The notes below the pieces were generated by a model. That model saw only the letters and a list, made by a program, of their open reading frames with translations. It did not search any database and was not told the DNA's origin. Both the position numbers and the translations under genes were made by a program. A DNA stretch of 64,000 nucleotides from Synchiropus splendidus (taxonomy: Eukaryota; Chordata; Actinopteri; Syngnathiformes; Callionymidae): the NCBI RefSeq assembly GCF_027744825.2, contig NC_071334.1:33325937-33389936 (forward strand), written 5' to 3'. Shown here one piece after another: positions 40,367 through 51,175 of this stretch; position 1 is the first letter of the stretch; each line of letters begins with the position of its first letter.

Positions 40367-40749
40367 TCCATCAGACAACACTGAGCTAGTATCCATGTGG
40401 AGGAACGCAGCTCTTGTCATGTAAACTGTTCCTGCCATTCACTGGCATCAACAGCACAAACTGGACCTGAATGAAAGTGGTTGGAAAGACTTCATTCCCT
40501 CAGATTTAGCCTCATGCACCAGGCTACACAGATGTGATGAAGAGCTGGGTGAAGACACTTTGCATTGTCAAGAGCATTTGAAATGGGACCCACCTCCCCA
40601 AAAATTCCTGATCAAATCAGTGATTTCCTTCATGATGTTTTCTGTCATCACATTCATTGTATAAACTATCTTACTCATAAAAGTGTGTGAACAATCAATA
40701 TTTTCCCTCTCAGTCCTAACTTCCTGGTTTTCCCAGAGTTTAATCCTTA

Positions 40750-41085
40750 TTGTCTGTTTCATGTTGTCTTTTCAGAAGAGAAATCCATGAAGGTTATAGA
40801 CGTCCTTCAGTGTTGAAAACCTGCCAACCAGTGGCAGAAATATCATCTCTAACAGACGTCTGGACTGCAAACAACTCCTCCAGGATCTCTGCTAACTGTC
40901 ATCGCACCACTTTCATGGAGTCAGAAGCCTCTTGGTGCCACTGGAAAACAAGGCACGGAATTGTCCTTGACCAGAGACAGAGAGACAGTGAACAGCTGGA
41001 ACAACATTTGACTTTGTTGGTGGAACAAGCTTGGACTGAATGGTGGTTGATGAGGTTGGACAGTGAGAGTGGGAGAGAGGCTTGA
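40750..41085 (+). other. Conserved unidentified block, copy 2 (possible hAT remnant)
   Basis: Repeats 27349-27648 with few changes and stays open. See that entry. Confidence 0.35.
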
Positions 41086-41121
41086 AATGACCTGGCATCT
41101 GCTCTGCCAAGTCTAAAATGC

Positions 41122-41193
41122 AGGTTCCACCGAGACTTGAACTCGGATCACTGGATTCAGAGTCCAGAGTGCTGACCATTACACCATGGAACC
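41122..41193 (-). tRNA. tRNA-Gln (CTG)
   Basis: 72 nt, all arms paired, anticodon CTG. Intact. The mirror partner of 37125-37196 around the Harbinger-like element. Confidence 0.93.
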
Positions 41194-41605
41194 TCATATG
41201 TCCTTCACTGAACATCAAGTAAATCCAGTATTAGAAACTTTGTTGGATAGACCTGAATTATATTTCTGTGATTATTTTGAGTCACATTAATGTTAATAAA
41301 ATAACTTTAAGCAGGGACGAAACACAGTGTTTAACCTATTACCAATGGAACAGCTCGCCACCTAGTGGTTTTATTTATTTTTTTGATTTGTTTTCAACAG
41401 AACAGGTGATGATGAATAAACAAATAAAAATACAGGCACATTATGGCAATATGAGGTCAGCAGTTCAAAGACAGAGTATAATAACCTGTAAGAGAAACTA
41501 CATGATGACTTAGGGACATATATATAGCTTTTACTGAATATTTTGACACTGCTTTTGTGCTCTCAAAGTGTCTGTCCATCGATTTTAAAATGTAGCAAAG
41601 AGCAA

Positions 41606-41679
41606 CACAGTGATGTATTATCACGCTGACCGTTCGGCTCTTAACCGAACAGTTGGTGGTTGGATCCCACCCAGGGTCC
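41606..41679 (+). pseudogene. tRNA-Asn-like relic with CTT anticodon (module X, copy 5)
   Basis: Same type as 11222-11296. Confidence 0.7.
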
Positions 41680-41739
41680 ATGACGATCACCCAGACAGCC
41701 ATATGAAGCTCACCTTCATCGAACTTGAAGATTCCATGT

Positions 41740-41803
41740 GCATTGGTGCTGTAGACGTTAGCAGAGCTGCCTTCCAAGCAGTTGACATGGGTTTGATTCC
41801 CAC
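41740..41803 (+). pseudogene. Fused tRNA-Gly remnant
   Basis: Gly-like gene cut in its T arm and joined to the 5' end of the opposite-strand tRNA-Gly. Identical joint, inverted, at about 36517. Confidence 0.8.
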
Positions 41804-41852
41804 GATACAACCATTACCAATTCTATCCAGGAACAACCAAAAACACTGAAAG

Positions 41853-42205
41853 CGGCCACAACAACCTGGAGCTGAACACCCAGAAGACAGTGGAGATGAT
41901 CATAGACTTCAGGAGAGTAACAGTTTCTCTGTCCCCTCTCATGTTGGCTGGTTTGCCCATTCTTATTGTGGACTCCTTCTGCTTCCTAGGAACCGCCATC
42001 ACTGAGGACCTCAAATGGGAGCTGACCATCAGGTCCCTCATCAGCAAGGACCAGCAGAGAATGTTCTTCTTTAGACAGCTACGAAAACTACGACTGCCGA
42101 TGAGGTTGCTGGTGGAGTTCTACACGGCCATCATCCAGTCAATCATCACCTCCTCTATCACCGTCTGGTACAACAGCGCCACCTCCAGGGACAAGAGCAG
42201 ACTGC
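41853..42205 (+). pseudogene. L2-like LINE reverse-transcriptase 3' fragment (module X, copy 5)
   Basis: NLELNTQKTVEMIIDFRR to VWYNSATSRDKSRL, then a jump to unrelated sequence. Catalytic block absent. Confidence 0.83.
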
Positions 42206-42519
42206 ATAATGTGGTAGTATGTCATCTGATTTAGTCATTTCTTTTCTCTCTTGGCTTCTATTGAAGCAGGCGATGAGACCGGCAGTGCAACAGTACGTGA
42301 CGAGGACACTCGCAACTCCAAATGAACCAACAGAATAGACACGCTGTGAATCACTTAAAATTGAATTTACATATGTTTGGCAGTTTCTGTTAATGCTAGA
42401 ATGAAAGACAAATATTGCACAACGCTCCCTGATGGGCGGGAGTAATAACCACATGTCACTGACTCCACTAAAACAATCAGTGAGCATTTCTTCTGATGGT
42501 TATTTTATAATTCCATGCC

Positions 42520-42830
42520 GTCTATGCTTCATTTAGCTTGCTGGTGCTTGGTTCTTCAGAGCTGGTCTCCTTCTTCTCATGCAGGGCTTGAAAATGCCTC
42601 AGCATGGAAGTGTTGTTGTTGAACACAACAGGCACTTCACCTTACAATGAAAACATCAGCTATAGCAACAATCCATCACAACACATCGCACACTCGATTA
42701 CACCTGTAGTATTTTGGAATTACCTTATTGGGAGAGATGAGGTCAAAGTGTTCCCAAACAGGGGAAAACGTTTCACTCTTTCACAGTGTTTGCATGACAG
42801 CACAGGGATCACAGTAATGACAAAACAGGA
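42520..42830 (-). pseudogene. hAT transposase N-terminal relic (BED finger)
   Basis: The minus strand reads FSPVWEHFDLISPNK before a GT donor, then an AG acceptor and VKCLLCSTTTLP with MLRHFQALHEKKE in a shifted frame. This is the BED-finger start of a second, different hAT gene. No catalytic part is present. Confidence 0.65.
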
Positions 42831-43059
42831 AAACTTCATTGCATCAAGTTGCTGCTTAAATCTAGAATTGAGCTGCTCGATCCACTTCCCAAACTGGTCA
42901 CATGGTACGGCCGGTTTCAAGGCTTCGGCTGTCGTCTTCAGAGCATTCCTCGTTGTGCGTTTTATATACTCGCTGCCAGTTTACTCTGTTCATTCAAAAT
43001 CTTGAGTGATCACCTCATCATCTTAACCACTCATCCACAACAACACAGCAGGCATGGGA

Positions 43060-43750
43060 AAATTCAAGATGGCGCCGACGAAGGCTGGCTTGGCATTATT
43101 GTGTGTGTTACTTTGCTTGTTTTATGTTTTGACGGAGCATGTTCTTACACCCAAAATGAGTCGATGAACATCAGGTCTATCACGCCGTCTGACTTATTGT
43201 CTGTATTTGTTGTGTGAGGCTTGGAGTTAGTCCACTTTTCGACTGGACAAAAGAGGCTGAGGAGGAGAGGGAAACGTTCATTTGTTTGCCTTCGCCAAAG
43301 AGGATCACGCACACCGCTTCATGGGATGTTCCACTCCAACGTCCTCCTCTTGTGTTTTGTGTTCCACACAGATGTAGTTGAGCAAACTCATACCGGACAA
43401 TGTGCTTCATCCAGAGGGGTTCCACCTTCACCGGGTACTGCACAGTCTCTGCACAATGCTTATAAGGCCCTCCCTCGAGCAGAACTGGGACTCTGACCAC
43501 TTGATGGTCCATCTTGTCCCCACATACTGTACAAGCAGAGATTGAAGCTTGCAAAGCGTGTTGTGTAGCGCATGAAGATCTGGATGAGTGATGCTGTGAG
43601 AAAGAGGCAGCTCACAAGAGTGGGCACACAAGCTGAAATATCAGACAAACTTAGGCAGCAGTTCTCAGGCAGTGACTCGGCTGCAGTGTGGAGAGGGCTC
43701 AAGGTGGTCACAAACCTCACTCTTGCACAGGACTTGAACAACTTTTAGTG
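43060..43750 (+). pseudogene. L2/CR1-like LINE 5' part, decayed
   Basis: Begins with caagatggcgccgacg, common at LINE starts, then shows frameshifted pieces typical of this group: QKRLRRRGKRSFVCLRQRG (before the endonuclease), AYKALPRAELG, and RKRQLTRVGTQAEISDKLRQ with AAVWRGLKVVTNL (the linker before reverse transcriptase). No complete domain remains. Confidence 0.65.
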
Positions 43751-43946
43751 TCGTTTTGAGCATCCATTGAGCCCTGTCTCATGTCAATGGTTCTTTGGAT
43801 ATTCTTTTGGGGTGTTCCATCATCTTGTATGGGCATAGTATGGGCGGGATAAAGCTCTTCCTGCACACACCAACTTTAGGAGAGATTGTGATTCATAAAC
43901 AGCAAAAGGGATATAATGTACTCAGTGTAATAAAACACACACATTC

Positions 43947-44028
43947 CATTGTTGGTAGGACTCAAACCTACGTGGGGAAACCCCAATGGATTTCGAGTCC
44001 ATCGCCTTAACCTCTCGGCCACAACAAC
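43947..44028 (-). tRNA. tRNA-Ser (CGA)
   Basis: 82 nt, anticodon CGA, long variable arm, discriminator G. The first acceptor pair is G-T. D loop has a minor change (GAGAGG). Likely usable. Confidence 0.85.
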
Positions 44029-44475
44029 ACATTCAACACAACCTTCCATCCTTTTGCATTCGAATTTTTTCCTTAATCCTCCACCTCAAACTTAATCCAC
44101 AAAAACTCATGTGAGGGTCAAGGACTGTTACGATTGTTGGAAAGTTCAATTGAGGAGCAACATTGAGGAATGGACCTCTCTCAGCATTGAGAAACTCCAC
44201 GACCTTCCTCTGTATTGAGGAATACCCAGAATCCTTTGCGTAGTATCCAGGAATAAAAGCGTGGCACTGAAGGCGACAAAGAAAGCGAGCTTCAAATGTA
44301 AGTGTTTTCTTTGTTCATGGACACATAAAAAACAGAAGGCATAAACACAGCTGCAGTATCTGCAATAAGGAATCTCTCATTTCTGAGGAACCAAACCTTC
44401 CTTCACCCTTGGTTTTGAGGAATCTGGTTAAGGATTGGAATTGAGCATTCAGGAAGCATTTGGAATTCATCCTAA
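44029..44475. other. Spacer without recognised gene
   Basis: Includes a piece shared with 29780-29840 and 57435-57490 (attgttggaaagttcaattg). Confidence 0.5.
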
Positions 44476-44537
44476 AGGTACATTCACACCGCCGGCTACT
44501 CTTCAGTTGCAGTAGCGCCAGTCGTCAGTCGCTGGGT
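44476..44537 (+). mobile_element. Solo end of a Harbinger-like element
   Basis: AGGTACATTCACACCG directly after TAA matches the left terminus of the two larger copies. No right end nearby. Confidence 0.5.
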
Positions 44538-44622
44538 CCGCCTGTATACTGTACATCACCTCTGGTATTAAGTCAAGTTTTGCCTTTCCAAAACTTGACT
44601 CACACACTATCATCTAAGAGAC

Positions 44623-44694
44623 AGGTTCCACTGAGACTTGAACTAGGATCACTGGATTCAGAGTCCAGAGTGCTGACCATTACACCATGGAACC
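44623..44694 (-). tRNA. tRNA-Gln (CTG), T arm weakened
   Basis: 72 nt, acceptor and anticodon arm intact. The T stem CCTAG/CTCAG has two mismatches. Confidence 0.72.
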
Positions 44695-46230
44695 TGGGGT
44701 TGAAGTCTTTCAGTGAACATCCAGTTAAGTGAGTAATAGAAACTGTTGTAGAGGCATTTGCAATTACATTTCTGTGATTGTTGACAAGTTATGTTCAGCT
44801 AAAATAACTTTACTTTGACAACATTTTGTTCAAACTTTTGTTTTCCTTTTCACCTAGCAGGGACGTAACAGTGTTAAACCTGTTACCTATGGGACAGCTC
44901 GCCACTGAGTAGTTTTTTAAAATATTTTTTATGTATCACAGATTATACATAAACAGGTGATGACAAATAAACAAATGTAAAAAATACACGCAAATTATTG
45001 CAATTCGAAGTCAGTCAGTTCAAAGACCACAATCCGTTCCAGACGGCCGTTTGAGAAGCGATTTGTTCGAAATCTGAATCGATTTTTCCCATCACAATGA
45101 ACGGAAAAAGAAATAATGCCTTCAAAGCCTTAAAATAGGCTTTTGTAGGAGTGAATGTAGAGTGCTGCAGGGCCGTTGTTCGTCTATGTGTGTGGCCGCT
45201 GCATGTGGGAGGGGTTGCCGAGTGAGTGGCGTCTCTCCAGAAGTGAAGAGGTGCCCGGTGCGTGTCCAGCTCTGAATATGTGCTTCTGTGCAGTTTGGCT
45301 GTGACAAAGTCATAAACCAAGTAACGCTCTGTCCCAGACTCGCCTCATCCCTGTCCCAGCTCCAGCTGACAGGACATCAAACCCTGGAGTGAGCGCTCCA
45401 GCCTGAGAGGTGTGGAGAGCGAGCACCTCCCCTGTGACACTCTACCACGGTCCAGTGTGGAGACAGCAAAGGTTTTACACGTCAATATGAAGAAAAAACA
45501 GTCAGTAAATGGAGCTAACGGGACACGTCTGCATACAGAGGCTGCGTTAAACACTATTACAAAGCGCAACGTGGGTCAGCTGATCGGTTCGCGCAAGTTA
45601 TGTTTTTTCTGGCTTTTTTCGGGGGCGTTCAAGTTCTGGATTTTCATTCGAAATCCGAAGCAAAAACATCTCTAAATTTTTGTTCAAACTCCGATATATT
45701 CAAAGTCTGGGACGTTCGAAAACCCAGGTACCACTGTACTTTAATCTCTGAGAGAAATAACATTTTTTTTTTTTTTTTTTTGGAGCAAATAAAAAGTTTG
45801 ACAATGTTTTTTTTTTTTTTAAAAAGGCACCATGCAAAATGTCAACAAATGAAGCTGAACACGTTTTAGTGCAGAGATGATGGGAAAATAGTGATTGTTA
45901 ACACACTTATCATGAGTGAGATAGTTTATACAATGAATGTGATGACAGTAAACATCATGAAGGAAATCACTGATCTGACAAGGAATTTTTGGGGAAAACT
46001 GTGGTGGGTCCCATTTTAAATGCTCTTGACAATGCAAAGTGTCTTCACCCAGCTCTTCATCACATCTGTGTAGCCTGGTGCATGAGGCTAAATCTGAGGG
46101 AATGAAGTCTTTCCAATCACTTTCATTCAGGTCCAGTTTGTGCTGTTGATGCCAGTGAATGGCAGGAACAGTTTACATGACAAGAGCTGCGTTCCTCCAC
46201 ATGGATACTAGCTCAGTGTTGTCTGATGGA
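44695..46230. other. Spacer holding an inverted copy of 22.1-23.5 kb
   Basis: Reverse-complement partner of the Tigger-MITE block near 22.3 kb plus iMet-flanking spacer (46030-46230). Includes long A/T runs near 45760-45830. Confidence 0.65.
45000..45735 (-). mobile_element. Tigger/pogo-like MITE, copy 2
   Basis: Reverse complement of 22623-23330, ending GGTACCACTGTA at the right. No coding capacity. Confidence 0.6.
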
Positions 46231-46302
46231 AGCAGAGTGGCGCAGCGGAAGCGTGCTGGGCCCATAACCCAGAGGTCGATGGATCGAAACCATCCTCTGC
46301 TA
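46231..46302 (+). tRNA. initiator tRNA-Met (CAT)
   Basis: 72 nt, canonical, all arms paired. TTTTT terminator at 46309-46313. Intact. Confidence 0.95.
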
Positions 46303-46428
46303 TGAACATTTTTCATATCCTGTTTTAATGTTACAGGGTTCAAATCCAAGTGTTGCCAACAACATGTTCATGAGAAAGCATTGGACCATGAGGTTTCCTC
46401 TTGCTGCATTTCTACTGGCAATTAGAAC

Positions 46429-46492
46429 CACTCTAGCGCTCTGGACTTTGAATCCAGTGATTCAGTGATCCGAGTTTAAATCTTGGTGGAAC
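46429..46492 (+). pseudogene. tRNA-Gln (TTG) pseudogene with internal duplication
   Basis: The 5' acceptor and D arm are gone, and the variable region carries a small tandem duplication (CAGTGATTCAGTGATCC). Confidence 0.78.
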
Positions 46493-46699
46493 CTTATGTC
46501 TTAAATTACCTTTGAAGTGACTCAGACATGTTGCCTGAAGGTGTAACTATTACTTACAGCAAATATTGTTCTACCCAAACTCGACTGTTCACACCCCACA
46601 GGAGCTATGTTTAAGAATTTTTCATCAGGTTTTCATTACTCTCCGTACTTGATCTCTAAGACTACAGGGTTTTTATGTTTTTATTTTCCTCTCCTGTGT

Positions 46700-46773
46700 G
46701 GCGCTGTGGCTTAGTTGGTCAAAGCGCCTGTCTAGTAAACAGGAGATCCTGGGTTCAAATCCCAGCAGTGTCT
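46700..46773 (+). tRNA. tRNA-Thr (AGT)
   Basis: 74 nt, anticodon AGT, perfect T arm. 3' acceptor CAGTGTC gives one extra G-T pair. Likely functional. Confidence 0.88.
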
Positions 46774-46877
46774 CACTGGTGAAACATTGTTTTTCAGATA
46801 CTTGGTCAAGACGGCAGGATTTATGACACCAGTTTTAAAAAGGATGGTCCAAGAACCACTCCAAAGTCAACATGACT

Positions 46878-46917
46878 GGTTCCATGGTGTAGTGTTCTGG
46901 ACTCTGAATCCAGCTGC
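46878..46917 (+). pseudogene. Truncated tRNA-Gln-like gene
   Basis: As 20131-20169. Confidence 0.65.
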
Positions 46918-47317
46918 GTAAGAGCTTGTCAATGCGTCATTCATGTTCATGTGAGTGGTGAAAGTGAAGACACTGAAATGCCTAGTTTCCCTGAGTTGTG
47001 TCAAGCTGTGTGTGAATGGGTGTTTGTGTATAGTGGATGAACATAGAGAGCACTGTATAAGCCAGAGTGACATTTCAGAAGCATCAGTGTGTGATGGTCA
47101 TCTCTGTCGCATTAATACCAATAAAGGAGTCTGAGGTGCAGGTCACAGAAGAACAACAGCCCAGCAGTGAGAAGAATGTTTATTTTCCCTGGTAATGGGT
47201 TTAAAACTGTGTTACTTTCCTGCTTGAGGGAAAAAGAAAATATAAGTTTCGACATGTGGTTGTTAAAGTAAAGTAATTTATATACTGGATGTTCACTGAA
47301 GGACAGCAGCCATCAGT

Positions 47318-47382
47318 GGTTCCATGGTGTAATGGTCAGCACTCTGAATCCAGTGATCCGAGTTCAAGTCTCGGTGGAACCT
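47318..47382 (+). pseudogene. tRNA-Gln (CTG) with a 7-nt deletion
   Basis: 65 nt. The duplicate at 62726 reads CACTCTGGACTCTGAATC; here one of the two ACTCTG repeats and the bases between are lost, removing the anticodon 5' stem. Confidence 0.88.
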
Positions 47383-47954
47383 GTCTCTTTCTGCCAGTGA
47401 TCACACTCCTCGTGGCTCCACCGTCCAACTGGCGCTCCATGAACTCATACTCTACATGTGAATAGTTTATAGGTTCCTGTCCTGAAATGGTGCTGTGACT
47501 GGTGGTGGAGTGCCTTCATGAGGCTTCCGTTGACTCTACTTTGTGCTTCAAATACTTCAGCGTCACTTCTGCACCATGAGTAAGTCTCAGTGGAACCTCT
47601 ATGTTTGCCTGGTACAGCAGGGCCACGCCCAAGGAACAGGGCAGACTGCAGCGTGCATTCTGAGAAGGTGATCGGTAGCATTCTGCCGCCTCTTCAGGAC
47701 CAGTATGTCTCCAGGACCCAGAGACATGCTGGTCGGATCAGAGCCGGCCCGTCTCACTCTGGTCATGGACTGTTTATCCGTGTTTCCTCTAGTAGGAGGC
47801 TACGGTCGGTCCAGAACAGAACCTCCGACACAGGAACAGCTTCTTGTCCTCGGCTGTCAGATGAGGAAGAATTGGACCATGAGGTTTCCTCTCACTGCAT
47901 TTCTACTGGTTATACTAGTTTTATGATGGAATGTCCAAGAGCCACTCCAAAGTT

Positions 47955-48021
47955 CCACAACACTAATGGTCAGCACTCTGGAGTCTGAATCCAGTGATCT
48001 GAGTTCAAATCTTTTTGGAGC
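47955..48021 (+). pseudogene. tRNA-Gln (CTG) pseudogene
   Basis: Anticodon arm and part of the T arm remain. Acceptor 5' strand missing and 3' acceptor changed (TTTTTGGAGCC). Sister at 63354. Confidence 0.72.
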
Positions 48022-48501
48022 CTCAGTTTTCATGTCCTGAAACTTGCTTTGGAGTCACACTGACATGTTGACGAAAGCTCTTCCTGTAACTGATGCCATA
48101 TATTGTTCGAGCCACTCGTCTGTTCACACACCACAATTCCCAACAGAAGCCACATTCCACAACTTCATTGCACTGCACACTTGATCTCCAAGACCAAAAC
48201 GTTCTATTTAATCTGAAAGTTTATAGATTTGAAGGAATTATCGTAGCTATATAAATTAGACTTTTAATCTAAGAGGCCTCTTGACGTTGCTTATTCTTCT
48301 TTTATTCCAGCATCTGTTCTACGAACTTTTACCTTTGCAGGGAAAATGAAGGGGAAGGAATTGCGTCTCGTGAGTATTACAAAGTAATAAACCTAAGTTT
48401 GAGGTGGAGGATGAAGGAAGAAATTGGAACAAGATTGGAATGGTTTGCAATGGATGTTCAGACAAGCAGTGGAAAGGAGTCCTATAATTTTGGTTAAGCA
48501 T
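48022..48501. other. Spacer before tRNA-Ser
   Basis: Matches 63421-63899. No gene recognised. Confidence 0.6.
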
Positions 48502-48583
48502 GTTGTTGTGGCCGAGTGGTTAAGGCGATGGACTCGAAATCCGTTGGGGTTTCCCCGCGTAGGTTCGAATCCTGCCAACAACG
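48502..48583 (+). tRNA. tRNA-Ser (CGA)
   Basis: 82 nt, acceptor GTTGTTG/CAACAAC fully paired, anticodon CGA, long variable arm. A TTTT terminator lies about 12 nt downstream. Intact. Confidence 0.94.
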
Positions 48584-49819
48584 GAAGAAGTGTATTTTAT
48601 TACACTGTGTATGTCCTGTGTCTCCTTAAGTTTCTCAATCACAATGTCTCCTAGAGTTGGTGTATGGCAGCAAGCGCTTTACCCCACCAATATTATGCCC
48701 ATACAAGGCCATGGAACACTCCAAATGAACATGCAAAGCACCACTATAGTGAGGAAGACTTGTTGCTGCCTGATGTGGTCCACCAGCCCGACGTGTTCCG
48801 CAAATGCCGGTGCTGCCACTATGAGTTAGCAAAACACATGCGCGAGTTCTGCCAACTGACGTTTAGTGGTAAGTGCATGCGCTGCTCCACTTAGACTGCA
48901 CCTGATGTGGACCGGAAGATAACTACACGATAACTACTACTTTCTCTTCTTCTCTGCCTTTGCCCTCTTCACCTTCCTCACCACCATGGTCATCCTGAAA
49001 TCTAACATATGAAGAGACCATTCTAGAAAAATCCCTTTCAGCATTTAGAAAAAAACTGAAAGCGCGAAATACACAAATAAACATAAGAAAACGCACTGAA
49101 TGGCAAAATTTCTCCCAGAGATTTAACACTCTCAGTTCAATAACATAAATTGGCGCATTACGTGAGTTGTCGTTTTCAATTTTGCATGACAAACAAAATT
49201 GGAGAACTTTGCTTTAAAATATTATAACATCTGCCCAAGAAAGTTGCTCCTCTCTAAATTTACTCGAGTTGATACTTATTGCTCCTTCTGTCAAAACACA
49301 ATACATTAATTGTGCATTTATCCTGAATCTGTCAAATTCTTCAATTAATGCTGAAACTTCAATTTGCATTTTAATACCCTGTAAAATGTTTTTTATTTTT
49401 TTCTAAGCTAAAAGAACTCTCTGACTATAATGACATATTCTCTTGTCTATGATTCATGCCATTTCTCTCTGAGATTATGGAACTTTGTCTTTGAACGGAC
49501 TCACTTTGAATTGCATTAATGTGCCTGTATTTATTACTTTTGTGTATTTGTCATCATCTGTTTATGAATGTTGTTTTATTAAAAAATAAAAAATAAAAAA
49601 CCTCCTCCTCCTCCTCCTCTGTCCCATTGCTAATAGGTTTAACACTGTTACATAGCTGCTTGGTGAAAAGGAAAACAAAGGTTTGAGCATGTGGTTGTCA
49701 AAGTAAAGTTATTTTAGATTATCATAACTTTTAAACCATCACAGAAATGTAATAGCAAAGGTCTCCACAACACAGTTTCTCATCCTGGATATACTGGATG
49801 TTCACTGAAGGACATATGA
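48584..49819. other. Spacer without recognised gene
   Basis: AT-rich in 49000-49600 with a short CTC repeat near 49601. 48656-48720 resembles the flank of the Ser gene at 16605. Confidence 0.55.
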
Positions 49820-49891
49820 GGTTCCATGGTGTAATGGTCAGCACTCTGGACTCTGAATCCAGTGAGTCGAGTTCAAGTCTCAGTGGAACCT
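49820..49891 (+). tRNA. tRNA-Gln (CTG), T arm weakened
   Basis: 72 nt, acceptor and anticodon arm intact. T-stem changes (GTCGAG and CTCAG) cause one mismatch. Confidence 0.78.
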
Positions 49892-50126
49892 GTCTGTTAG
49901 CTGATAGTGTGTCAGTGAAGTCTTTCAGCACTATTGGAAAGTTATCAGGTGCCATGATTAACTTTGGGAAACCAGAGGTGATGTTCAGGATTTCAGCGAT
50001 GAGAACACACCAACTTCAGGTCTTAGATTTACTGGTGATGAAAGAATATTCAGAAATTTTAGGAGTAAATTTAGGGAAGGAAAATGAAATAGCAGAAAGA
50101 AATCAATACCAGGAATTAGTCACCAA

Positions 50127-50738
50127 ATGAAAAAAAAGAATGTGATGAAATGTGATGACAGAAAACATCATGAAGGAATCAGTGATATGATCAGGAACAT
50201 GATTTGGGATGGGAAGGGAGCCAGGATCAGGAAAGAGGTTTTAGAGCATGAGGATGATGATGGAGGATCTTTGGAGAATCAGAAAAGTGTGATAAGGGTC
50301 AGAACAGTGACAAAATACTTGGAACAGGAGGATGATCAGATATGGAAGAAGGTTTTGAAAAGAAAGTTAAGGAAATATTGTGGTTGTGAAATAATGGGAA
50401 AATATGTGTCTTTTAAAGAAGCACATTTAATAAAAACAAATGAATTCCACGAGGAAGTACTTGAAGAACGAAGATACCCCCTAAACAAGGTGAGCTATGA
50501 CTGCGATACATTGTTGAAGATCTTGAAACAACCCATCTTTCTAAATAATGTGACAAAGAAAGTGAACGAGGTCTCATATCATGAAAAGGTAACTGTCATC
50601 AGTATTTACGACATGTCAATCAGGTACTTAGGGGGCAGGGACTGCCAGAAAGAGATGTTGTTACAGACCACAAGAGTGATTGGAAATAGGAGTACGGGAA
50701 ACAAAAGGAACCTCAAAGACCTCTGGAGTGTTTATTGA
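50127..50738 (+). CDS. Unidentified charged ORF, longest copy
   Basis: 203 codons, very rich in Lys, Glu and Asp: CDDRKHHEGISDMIRNMIWD, VLEHEDDDGGSLENQ, EDDQIWKKVLKRKLRKYCGC, FKEAHLIKTNEFHEEV, LNNVTKKVNEVSYHEK, then LKDLWSVY. Just upstream another open stretch (EYSEILGVNLGKENEIAER and QYQELVTK) ends in a stop that overlaps this start (ATGA); the copy at 23838 has no stop there, so the ancestral frame was longer. No catalytic motif recognised. It could be part of an unknown mobile element, or chance coding in a repeated spacer. Confidence 0.4.
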   Translation: MKKKNVMKCDDRKHHEGISDMIRNMIWDGKGARIRKEVLEHEDDDGGSLENQKSVIRVRTVTKYLEQEDDQIWKKVLKRKLRKYCGCEIMGKYVSFKEAHLIKTNEFHEEVLEERRYPLNKVSYDCDTLLKILKQPIFLNNVTKKVNEVSYHEKVTVISIYDMSIRYLGGRDCQKEMLLQTTRVIGNRSTGNKRNLKDLWSVY

Positions 50739-51175
50739 ATAACCTCACTTTACAGTATGGAGGTCTGGGATCAGAAAAATAAACTCTTTAACTTGTGAGT
50801 ACGTCCCAGGATTCATGATCGCACAAGTGCTGATCGATAAACTGGAAGAGAAGGGCGGAGCTCTGAGACCAGGAGGGCGGCTCTAGTCATGCAGGACGTC
50901 AAAGAAGGCAAAACTAGAATTGAGACAGGAAATAATATAAGAAGAGGCAGAAATGACTGATCTTGTTTTACATAGAAGAGCTTGTCAATGCGTCATTCAT
51001 GTTCATGTGAGTGGTGAAAGTGAAGACACTTAAATGCCTCGTTTCCCTGAGGTGTGTCAAGCTGTGTGTGACTGGGTGTTTGTGTTGTGAGCACTGTATA
51101 AGCCTGACACACCTAATTGAGAAATGATCAATGTAGTGAAACTATCGTTTTGGTAATTGTTCTATTGCTGGTTTT

